Positions 55,896-64,000 of a DNA stretch of 64,000 nucleotides are shown one piece after another (the stretch's first letter is position 1; each line of letters starts with the position of its first letter). The stretch is from Paraphysomonas bandaiensis (taxonomy: Eukaryota > Chrysophyceae), in contig CBFFRP010000016.1 in NCBI GenBank assembly GCA_965644295.1, forward strand, positions 62,001 to 126,000, written 5' to 3'. The position numbers and the translations under genes were made by a program. Below the pieces are notes generated by a model. That model was not told where the DNA came from and made no database searches. It saw nothing but the letters and a program-made list of their open reading frames with translations.

Positions 55896-56822
55896 ATGCA
55901 CAAACTTCTACACTCATGTTTAATTAAATGTTCTGGTAGCTTCATGTGGCGCCGCTTCTGTTCTTCGTCCTTAAAGGACACACTGCATCAAGAGATGATA
56001 AAGGAAACACTATGGGCTAAAAGTGAGAAGTACCAGAGCTTCTTAAAGACAGTGAGCCAAGTTCCTGAGCGTCATATTATTCAGCCTAGCTTAGAGGGTT
56101 ATATGCGAGAGCGGGGTTGTGGAGAGTTCACGCAGGATGATGCGGCCATGCGTATAATATCCACTCTTACAACTCACCCACTAACTTTAGCTTATGGCAT
56201 ACAACATATTTTCCCCTCCCCGCTTCCACGCGTGCGTATTCTTGCACTTGGTATGCGTAGTGAGTCTACATTGCCCATGATGTGGTGGCGTGAGACTTTG
56301 CTAGCTACAGAGAAAAGTAGCCAGGTAGAACTTGAAATGCTTGGTCCCGATTTAAGTGAATTGAATCATTCCAAAAGTATTGACTTGCCTAGCGGAGATG
56401 AGAATACTACCAAGATGCTTATGGTGCACTCACCTACAGAGAATAAAGTTGTATTTCATGAGCACCCTGATCATATGGACAAGCTACGTTCGAGTGACAT
56501 GTTCGTGCTGTTTAACCCGGGCTTTGGAGCGAATGCTATTATGAAAAAGCAGTGGAGAGACACCCTTTCTCTGATCTTACAAACGCGTAAGCCTATTTTA
56601 TGTACAGCTCATAGTGAAGGTGATCTTGCCCGTGATCTCGCTTTCTTGGACTTTTTAACGTCGGAGGAAGACCACGAGAATTTCGGCGAGCCATTAGAGT
56701 TCCTCATGATGCCACACACTAACCCTTTCAGATCCCATAGGCGCAGATTTGATTCCAATGAGGACGGTAATTCTAATATTGTTAGCGCAAATCACAGTAT
56801 ATATGCGTTTATACGGAAGTAG
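55896..56822 (+). CDS. MSS51 C-terminal-like mitochondrial protein
   Basis: Single exon, 308 aa from the ATG at 55896. The N terminus (CLIKCSGSFMWRRFCSSSLK) is Arg/Ser-rich without acids, as in mitochondrial presequences. The rest matches by pattern the C-terminal domain shared by yeast MSS51 and MYND-type relatives: ILALGMRSESTLPMMWWRET, a 'VELEMLGPDLSE' strand, VVFHEHPDHMDKLRSSDMFV, LFNPGFGANAIMKKQWRDTL, and KPILCTAHSEGDLARDLAFL. The MYND zinc finger of those proteins is absent; no Cys/His cluster precedes the domain. MSS51 in yeast couples COX1 synthesis to cytochrome oxidase assembly. Whether this shorter protein shares that role is unknown. The last 30 residues are basic then polar. Confidence 0.7.
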   Translation: MHKLLHSCLIKCSGSFMWRRFCSSSLKDTLHQEMIKETLWAKSEKYQSFLKTVSQVPERHIIQPSLEGYMRERGCGEFTQDDAAMRIISTLTTHPLTLAYGIQHIFPSPLPRVRILALGMRSESTLPMMWWRETLLATEKSSQVELEMLGPDLSELNHSKSIDLPSGDENTTKMLMVHSPTENKVVFHEHPDHMDKLRSSDMFVLFNPGFGANAIMKKQWRDTLSLILQTRKPILCTAHSEGDLARDLAFLDFLTSEEDHENFGEPLEFLMMPHTNPFRSHRRRFDSNEDGNSNIVSANHSIYAFIRK

Positions 56823-57792
56823 TATTCATGGAACATATGGTTGTAAATAATATTTAAGTACTGTGTTTATGGACATTTAATGTAAATGGTTGTATACACC
56901 ATACTATATTTTCAGAATACTTTACGTGGCTAACACTGTTAGCTTGTCTTTGTCTGGAAAACAGCACTTTCTTAGACTGACAATAGCCTTGAAGCTTATC
57001 AGTGCTGCGAAAATATATTTAATGTATGTAGAATTTCGGTGTTACTCCAACCAACTAGAGTATATGTATGAATACACCCTATGCAGTTAAATAGGGGGAT
57101 ATATCTAGAAGCCCACACTAGGCAATCTTCATACGAGAGGAAGAAACACTGGAGATACGTCATTCGTTCACTGTATTATTTTGTAGTAACCATCTATCGG
57201 GTTAATATATGATACGAGCCCTTCATTGTATATGCTTATGCTTGTACATAATTATATGATTGACATGGTACAATTAATAATATTATTATCGACTCTGAAC
57301 CAAGATCTGCTGAGTAATATAACAATGATACGATGACCATACTATCGACATATTCAACAGAAACAGACACAGAGATATCAGAATCCTCATGAAGACTAGC
57401 AATGAAGAATAAAGATGAGAACAAATTCCAACAATCGTTCATGCGGAGATATGCTTTGGTTGAATCAATGTTTATTATGTTCGTGCCAGATGGGCACTAG
57501 CCCAGTGACTATACTTCTTCACGTTGGGTGCTTTCCGTCCTCTCTTAATGGGTGCGGCTTATTCTTATGTGGTTGAAGGATACTGCACACATTGTGTGCT
57601 CGAATTCCTAAAATCCCTATTTTTCGCACTTTCCAATAATTTTTAAGTATATTTTGTGAAAGGAGGGGTTTTGTCAGTGCAGAAAAGTGCTGTGCTGTAG
57701 TATCATGCAGTGTGTATGTCGACAGGGTGATATGGCACACTTATAGTTCTTAACATGCATCTTCCCTTTGTAAGCTCAATACAAGAATACTA
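56823..57792. other. Intergenic, about 1 kb, no gene
   Basis: AT-rich. ORFs on the minus strand near 57236-57740 lack domains. The upstream region of the Lys-rich gene lies at its right end. Confidence 0.5.
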
Positions 57793-58188
57793 ATGGGTGA
57801 TAATGCGACCAAATCATGGGAATGGCATAACAATGAAGTTGGCATTGGCTATGCTGCTCGAGGAGTTGTTCGTCAGCGCACAACTGCCTCCGCTAGTGAT
57901 AAAATAATAGATATGAGTCAACCGCGTATAGAGCCTGACAATAGTAAGGATGCAAAATCATCCAAGAAGAAAAAAGAAAAGAAGGATAAAAAAGACAAAA
58001 AAGATAGAAAGGAGAGAAAGAAACATTCGAAATCGAAAAAGTCAAAGAAGAGACACCGCGTGTCCCGCGAGAGTGATAGCGACAGTGCAGCTGAAAAGAG
58101 TTCTGTGAAGAAAATTTGTTTCAATCCATTTTTGCAGATTCTTGCTTCGAAACTGAGTGATACGACGAGAGTGTTTGAAGTAGATTAG
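57793..58188 (+). CDS. Small Lys-rich protein, probably nucleolar
   Basis: Single exon, 131 aa, ATG at 57793. Three parts: an N-terminal conserved-looking segment with paired aromatic residues (KSWEWHNNEVGIGYAARGVV); a central run of Lys/Asp/Arg (about 55-90, KKKKEKKDKKDKKDRKERKK) with SR/SD dipeptides (VSRESDSDSAAEKS); and a short hydrophobic C-terminal motif (KKICFNPFLQILASKLSDTT). The organisation is that of small nucleolar or ribosome-biogenesis proteins, with a functional end motif after a disordered basic stretch. I do not recognise the family. No intron seen. Confidence 0.6.
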   Translation: MGDNATKSWEWHNNEVGIGYAARGVVRQRTTASASDKIIDMSQPRIEPDNSKDAKSSKKKKEKKDKKDKKDRKERKKHSKSKKSKKRHRVSRESDSDSAAEKSSVKKICFNPFLQILASKLSDTTRVFEVD

Positions 58189-58370
58189 ACTCGATTGAAA
58201 CATTTTAAGTGAGTATTCTCACGTTTCAGTCATTATTATTTGTGTCTATAATATGGGGATGGTGTATGTACACAAAAATAGGGTGCTACTTATTGATAAT
58301 TGATAATAGTAAATTGTATACGGTTTAGACATACACCTACTAGACTAAACGTGCTAATACTACATGCTAC

Positions 58371-59473
58371 CAGGCTTGCGTAACAATTAATTGGTTATAA
58401 AAGTGATAATTTCAATTAGTATTATTGGTAAATTATATATAGCAACTTACGATACCTAGCTGCTGATCTTAGGTGCACACCCATTATATGTTAGTATAGT
58501 AGTATGGATGTATGTGCACAGTCACGTTATTATTATATTAATCATAATTAGGGTTACAATACACTTGAACCTCAGCATGCAAGAGTAATACATCATGTCA
58601 AAGATCGTTGGCAGAAAACAAACTGAGCACCTCTCTAACGATCGTCTAGATACATAGCATATAAATTATGTGATAGCATATCCAACGGCTTCGATAGAAT
58701 CAAGTATAGTAATGTAAATGACGTTATAAGTGTATCCGTTAGGTACCACTATCAGAGGAAGAGAAGTATGTGTGTGTGCAAGAATACCTTAATACAGAGG
58801 ATCCGTAGTGTGGTGTGTGCAACGATAATGGGCTAGAAGCATTGGATAGCCATACTTACCATTCTTATTTATTCAAATGGATGGCATCGAAATGATTTAA
58901 TTCGTCAGTACCTTGGGATGAAATTTCACCGGGGTGCAGACGCGGAAATTGTTCAAAATGCAGGTTTCGAGAGAGCAGTAGTCAAAATTCAGCGCGGCAG
59001 GGAGGAAGAACTGAACCGCACTGAAAACGCACAGGTGCGACGCTTTTTGATAAATGATGTACCTGCACACGAAGGTGAACTTGAAGAGAAAGAGAAGGAG
59101 GAGGAGGAGGAAGACGATACCATTTGTTTACTTAACGACAACAGAAAGCGCCAAAAAGCACGCATCAAACTTCCAACACGATATCGTTGCATGAAGTATT
59201 TGTATAACATTACCAATGTTTGTGAGAGGTTGTTTAACAAAACTAAGATTGTTATGACTAGATTTTTGCAAGCGAATGACACCTTGAAATGTTGAATTTT
59301 CTGCGTGAAAAATGTTAATGTTTCTCTGGGGTGAGACTATAGTACAGAAAGATATTCTAAAATCTAATATTAGAATTAATTGCATTGCCAATAATTGGAT
59401 GCTTGATTAATAAATACAATTATTATTGTTGGACACCTGTCACCTGTCACCAATTAATTGTTACGCTAGCCTG
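58371..59473. mobile_element. hAT-family DNA transposon remnant
   Basis: 1,103 bp bounded by inverted repeats. The left end begins CAGGCTTGCGTAACAATTAA at 58371; the right end, in reverse complement from 59473, begins CAGGCTAGCGTAACAATTAA. The flanks CATGCTAC (left) and ATGGCTAC (right) share GCTAC and could be a decayed 8-bp target duplication, the size expected for hAT. Inside lies a transposase tail (58918-59330). Most of the ~600-aa transposase is missing, so the copy is an internal-deletion derivative. Confidence 0.8.
58918..59330 (+). pseudogene. hAT transposase C-terminal fragment
   Basis: ORF of 125 aa from an ATG at 58918, continuing in another frame. FERAVVKIQRGREEELNRTE resembles a segment found ahead of the dimerisation domain in protist hAT transposases. 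It is followed by an acidic spacer and YLYNITNVCERLFNKTKIVM, the hAT dimerisation signature (normally T-S-N-x-x-E-R-L-F-S-x-[AV]-K). The frame then breaks near 59283: the normal LEMLNFL-type ending is readable one base off (CTT GAA ATG TTG AAT TTT CTG). The usual TSN reads ITN. No catalytic Asp/Glu region is present, so it cannot act on its own. Confidence 0.7.
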
Positions 59474-60109
59474 ATGGCTACAATCGAGTCATATCCCCAT
59501 ATCAAATATACAGTATTACTGCAGGCTTTAAAAGTATTTCAAACTTTCGTATATGTTACAAAAACAAAAATTTTATGGACTTGTGCTGCATATGTATAAT
59601 AAGTAAGTGAAGTATAGTAAGTTGTTACAAAGTGTGAATATAAGTAAGTGTTACTAAGTACTTAGTGAGCTTGCTAGCCTGGGGTATATTCGTCTTTTTC
59701 TAGAAGTAGCCATATTGTATCACGCTGCCTTATTTCGCTGAAAGCATCACTAAATTCCAAATTTATAAGGAGAAGAATTAAAAATTCATTAGCGTGAATC
59801 TTTTATTATTTTGAGGACACCTATACCACAATATATAGTGAGGGGTCATTTCAACCATACTGACTAGAGGTTCAGTAATATATTTCTCCTAGCATAACAT
59901 GATAAAATCTATATTGCTCTGTCTGGCACCAATGCCGTACAAAACAGAAACCGAGCATAAAAATCTAACTGAAAAAATATATACATATTCAACTGTACGA
60001 CCGAAAATGTCAATGCAGTGTTTGAAGAACACTGCTAAAGTATTTATCACCATCAGGACTACGCAGATTGTAGTCACCCCCGTTCAGCACAAAGACAAAA
60101 TGTGAGCAA
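59474..60109. other. Intergenic, no gene
   Basis: AT-rich. Short AAGTAAGTG-like words repeat near 59600-59665. ORFs near 59889-60105 lack domains. Confidence 0.5.
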
Positions 60110-60952
60110 CTATTCCTTTGACGATAAAATATCCAATGCGAACATCGCATTTTCGAAGTCAATTTCACAGTCATCTGCCAAGCATGAATTCATATCCTGT
60201 GTACTTGTGGCAGTCACATCATGTCCTTGAAACAGGTTGTCCTCTCCAAGTGATGGACAACAAGAAAACTCTATCTCACACACTGGATCCATAGTTGCAG
60301 ATTGCATCGACACACGGCGAGATGGGGCTGAGTTTGTACCCATTGGGAGCTCGAAAGACATCGTACTCATCCGTTCGTTTTGTAAATACATCGTCTGTCG
60401 TGACATTAAAGTGTCATCACCTGGGTGCACTTTAGAGGCTTTCGTGTGCCCCATTTGAAATACAATGTTTTTCTTGGGTTTTATAGAGTGAGAAATGGCC
60501 GCTCGGTCGCTTGACTCTTTACGGCGTTCGATAAATAACTCTCTTCTAAACTTAAGAACCATGCGCTTCAGTCGCAAGCCCCACTCATGCTTTCGTTGGT
60601 CGAGGTACAGCGGGCGTTGTTCCTTGACCTTTTCAAACGTATCATACTCTGACTCTCCCTCATGGCAATAAGCCCTATATAATTTCATATACCGAAGTAA
60701 AATAATTGCTGTTCTAGCGTCAAGTTCCAAACCAAGGTGACCCCATGCCCAATCCATAACCAGCACCGGGTCCATAACTTCGTTCCGACTTTCCACAAAG
60801 AGGACTTTCAATAATGCATTTTCCATTTCGCGATCACTCTTAACAGCCTCCATAACCCCTTTAATGGCTTCATATAGATCGCCGCTCTCAAGGCCCAAGT
60901 CATCATCTCTCCACTTGGCCTTAAAGATTCTCTCCCATAGACGACGCAGCAT
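60110..60952 (-). CDS. Unrecognised 280-aa protein
   Basis: Single exon, ATG at 60952. The N-terminal half (1-150) looks folded and mostly helical, rich in Trp/Arg/Glu: MLRRLWERIFKAKWRDDDLG, VMDPVLVMDWAWGHLGLELD, ARTAIILLRYMKLYRAYCHE, RKHEWGLRLKRMVLKFRREL. The second half is polar and Ser/Thr/Met-rich, ending in an acidic helix (CEIDFENAMFALDILSSKE). I see no known motif, signal peptide or membrane span. Codon use and length fit a real gene, and it has its own upstream region with CATA repeats. Function unknown. Confidence 0.65.
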   Translation of the reverse strand: MLRRLWERIFKAKWRDDDLGLESGDLYEAIKGVMEAVKSDREMENALLKVLFVESRNEVMDPVLVMDWAWGHLGLELDARTAIILLRYMKLYRAYCHEGESEYDTFEKVKEQRPLYLDQRKHEWGLRLKRMVLKFRRELFIERRKESSDRAAISHSIKPKKNIVFQMGHTKASKVHPGDDTLMSRQTMYLQNERMSTMSFELPMGTNSAPSRRVSMQSATMDPVCEIEFSCCPSLGEDNLFQGHDVTATSTQDMNSCLADDCEIDFENAMFALDILSSKE

Positions 60953-61216
60953 AATAGTGTGACAGAAATAGCACTATGAAGTCAATCTCATGCCCTCCTC
61001 ACTTGCGTATTAGTGGCAATCGACAGTCTATTGTTAGAATTCAGAGATTATCTAACTGTTGGTAATCCCGCCAGCCCATCGTACTCATTTCCATATACGT
61101 GGGCATATACACAAAAACGGAGGGACGCTGAACCGTGAGAGGAGTGCAGGAATTCTTATGTGTCCGCATCAAGAACAACCTTTCCCATGTACCTAAACAC
61201 TGTACCTACCTACAGT
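60953..61216. promoter_or_regulatory. Upstream region of the 280-aa orphan
   Basis: 264 bp from the start codon to the ACAT microsatellite. CATATACGTGGGCATATACA near 61091-61110. No other structure. Confidence 0.35.
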
Positions 61217-62584
61217 GCATACATACATACATACATACATACATACATACATACATACATACATACATACATACATACATACATACATACATACATACAT
61301 ACATACATACATACATACATACATACATACATACATACATACATACATACATACATACATACATACATACATACATACATACATACATACATACATTCAT
61401 ACATACATACATACATACATACATACATACATACCTACATACATACATACATACATACATACATACATACATACATACATACATACATACATACATACAT
61501 ACATACATACATACATACATACATACATACATACATACATACATACATACATACATACCTACATACCTACCTACATACATACATACATACATACATACAT
61601 ACATACATACATACATACATACATACATACATACATACATACATACATACATACATACATACATACATACATACATACATACATACATACATACATACAT
61701 ACATACATACATACATACATACATACATACATACATACATACATACATACATACATACATACATACATACATACATACATACATACATACATACATACAT
61801 ACATACATACATACATACATACATACATACATACATACCTACATACATACATACATACATACATACATACATACATACATACATACATACATACATACAT
61901 ACATACATACATACATACATACATACATACATACATACATACATACATACATACATACATACATACATACATACATACATACATACATACATACATACAT
62001 ACATACATACATACATACATACATACATACATACATACATACATACATACATACATACATACATACATACATACATACATACATACATACATACATACAT
62101 ACATACATACATACATACATACATACATACATACATACATACATACATACATACATACATACATACATACATACATACATACATACATACATACATACAT
62201 ACATACATACAGACATACAGACATACATACATACATACATACAGACATACATACATACAGACATACATACAGACATACATACATACATACATACATACAT
62301 ACATACATACATACATACATACATACATACATACATACATACATACATACATACATACATACATACATACATACATACATACATACATACATACATACAT
62401 ACATACATACATACATACATACATACATACATACATACATACATACCTACATACATACATACATACATACATACATACATACATACATACATACGTACAT
62501 ACATACATACATACATACATACATACATACATACCTACATACATACATACATACATACATACATACATACATACATACATACAT
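61217..62584. repeat. (ACAT)n microsatellite, about 1.37 kb
   Basis: About 340 tetranucleotide units. Single-base variants are scattered (ATTC near 61395, ACCT near 61435, 61558-61570, 61838, 62445 and 62534, ACGT near 62494). A cluster of CAGA variants lies at 62210-62275, showing that an interrupted block has been duplicated. Because four is not a multiple of three and the unit has no stop in any frame, all six frames are open, giving spurious ORFs of up to 511 aa. Confidence 0.99.
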
Positions 62585-63929
62585 CATCAAGATATTCCAA
62601 GATATGCTATTCTCTATGTAGGTACAGTACTCTATGGTGGTACCTTACTGCTGACAATTAAGTTGGTGATACTTTACTCAAAAGCAGACAGATAGAATAG
62701 GAGGCATACGCGCATAGTCATTCATTTTTATGTTAATGAATTGGTGGTGGTTACTGTCATATTGTCATGTCTTTGGTGTGGGAATGCGCAAACAGTCAGT
62801 GAAGTTGTAGTTTGTTTAGGCGTGGTTTTCAGTGTGAAGATAGAGTACAGTGTTATGCGTAGTGACTATATGTATATTCTGTAAGGCTCATGTTAGAAGT
62901 ATGTTTACAAAGAGAGGGATATAGTTATATTAACCACGGGTAATATGGAGGAAAGAGCCCGACAGTGGATGTTACTCCTTATCCCTAGGTTAATTTGTAG
63001 TTTAATTTCATGATATCTGGATTGTATATCTAGTAGTTTGTTTGATATATGAGGAAATAGGTGTTACCTGAATAACATTAAGAAAACAAATGAAAAACCA
63101 ATGTGTATCTACAATATACAATGGTTGCTATTGTACTAGATAAGCTCATAGCAACAATAAATTTTTAAACTTCAATTATGCTAAAACAAGTGTACCCCTA
63201 CCACGGAGGTGTGCTGAGGGGATAGCAAATGCGAGGTTTTGATATACGTACATCAGTATGATGATGAATGTCCAAAATTGTGGTCACATAAGACTTCTTC
63301 TTGTTGTTGGTATCATCATCACATTTATATATAACGCGCCTACCCTCTGCTAGTGTAACTGACTCGAACACTGTGTGTATGATATGAGGCCCACAACAAG
63401 CACGACATGACCCAAACCGTGAAAGCACTGGCTTATTATATGAGTATTGTTTCGTTGTTGTGATTATAAATTATAAATATATCTCACTTGTTCACTTGCA
63501 CTGGAATATTCAGTTGAATCCAATCCAGAAAAAGAAGCACTCCTTTTTAGACAAAATGGAGATAAATAAATACTGAACACTATTATGAATATTTTTTATA
63601 TATAGGATTCTAATACTATTTCGGCCTTTGCTGGAACTTGAAAACAAAAAGAGGTGAACCAGTGATGCTGCATAATTATAGGTGGACCACGTTTACTATG
63701 GAACACACACACAAAAATGTTGTGTGTGTGTATGGAGGAGAGGTCACAAAGAATAGTGAAAATCACATGTACTTATCTATGGGTATGGAGGTGCAGTATG
63801 TCATCTATTCTTAATCTTAAACTTTGGAACTGTCAAGAACGATACGTGGAATCAAGCTACATAGCCACAAATACAAATTAGCCGATGTCATTGTTATTTT
63901 TTATTAGGACTATTCAACATAGCTACGTT
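62585..63929. other. Intergenic, no supported gene
   Basis: About 1.3 kb. A minus-strand open stretch at 63198-63428 includes SRFGSCRACCGPH but has no recognisable domain or exon partner. Short GT-rich run (TGTTGTGTGTGTGT) near 63718. Confidence 0.45.
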
Positions 63930-64000
63930 CAGGCTTGCGTAACCATTAATGGTAATGGCCATTAATGGCCTTCCCCCATAAAATGGAAAAAAAGCAATTC
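63930..64000 (+). mobile_element. Left end of another hAT-like element, truncated by window edge
   Basis: CAGGCTTGCGTAAC at 63930 matches the inverted-repeat end at 58371 over 14 bases, then continues with a variant (CATTAATGG) and TGGCCATTAATGGCC palindromic sequence. The rest of the element lies outside the window. Confidence 0.5.

Noticed and set aside
61217-62584. Regular short repeats resembling a CRISPR array
   Set aside because: The repeat is a 4-bp microsatellite without spacers, in a eukaryotic genome.
61135-62695. Long ORFs on both strands (up to 511 aa) through the ACAT array, translating as Tyr-Ile-His-Thr or Met-Tyr-Val-Cys repeats
   Set aside because: A stop-free tetranucleotide repeat opens all frames. 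There is no unique sequence beyond the array ends that looks coding.
63198-63428. Minus-strand ORF with SRFGSCRACCGPH, possibly a zinc ribbon
   Set aside because: Too few correctly spaced Cys/His residues, and no supporting exons found.

Overview
The window is nuclear DNA from an AT-rich unicellular eukaryote. Genes are split by short GT-AG introns, mostly 45-110 nt. I could join exons in frame for most conserved genes, and the joined lengths come out as exact multiples of three. Several features point to a stramenopile or a related flagellated protist: Ser/Thr/Pro 'PSxxPS'-type linkers in a surface protein, an LC8-type dynein light chain, an AP2-like single-domain protein, beta-type carbonic anhydrases and a REJ-like ectodomain. 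This placement is an inference; no rRNA or organelle marker is present.

Layout. 0-12 kb: a composite dispersed repeat, then a 10.6 kb minus-strand gene for a 3,419-aa U-box protein with UBA, SPRY, DOC/APC10, MIB/HERC2 and Tudor-like modules. 12.6-16.4 kb: mitochondrial ATP synthase subunit d, a four-pass membrane protein and quinolinate phosphoribosyltransferase. 17.4-20.3 kb: two head-to-head beta-carbonic anhydrase genes forming an inverted repeat whose arms are nearly identical even in the introns. 20.8-27.3 kb: a dual-specificity phosphatase, membrane-anchored PTRH2, an unrecognised protein made of three 164-aa repeats, and SURF2. 29.3-31 kb: one gene encoding NAD(P)HX epimerase, a WW domain and CutA in a single polypeptide. 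31.4-38.5 kb: a 2,353-aa REJ/EGF-like single-pass surface protein. 40.7-46.3 kb: a Lys-rich protein, a cytochrome P450 and an AP2-like protein. 48.9-58.2 kb: a two-pass membrane protein, LC8 dynein light chain, a non-autonomous inverted-repeat element, DNA ligase I, an MSS51-C-like mitochondrial protein and a Lys-rich protein. 58.4-64 kb: a hAT element with a decayed transposase tail, a 280-aa orphan, a 1.37 kb ACAT microsatellite and the left end of another hAT-like element.

The genes are housekeeping and unlinked in pathway, though two act in NAD metabolism (quinolinate phosphoribosyltransferase makes NAD precursor; the epimerase fusion repairs damaged NAD(P)H). Most neighbours are divergent pairs. 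Their shared upstream regions repeatedly carry CATA/TATG tracts, GTATAC palindromes and a GTACAGCAG-like word, which may be promoter signals. The most notable items are the NAXE-WW-CutA fusion, the homogenised carbonic anhydrase inverted pair, the triple-repeat orphan (with a Ser/Asp segment matching nearby PTRH2), the giant U-box architecture and the hAT/dispersed-repeat families.
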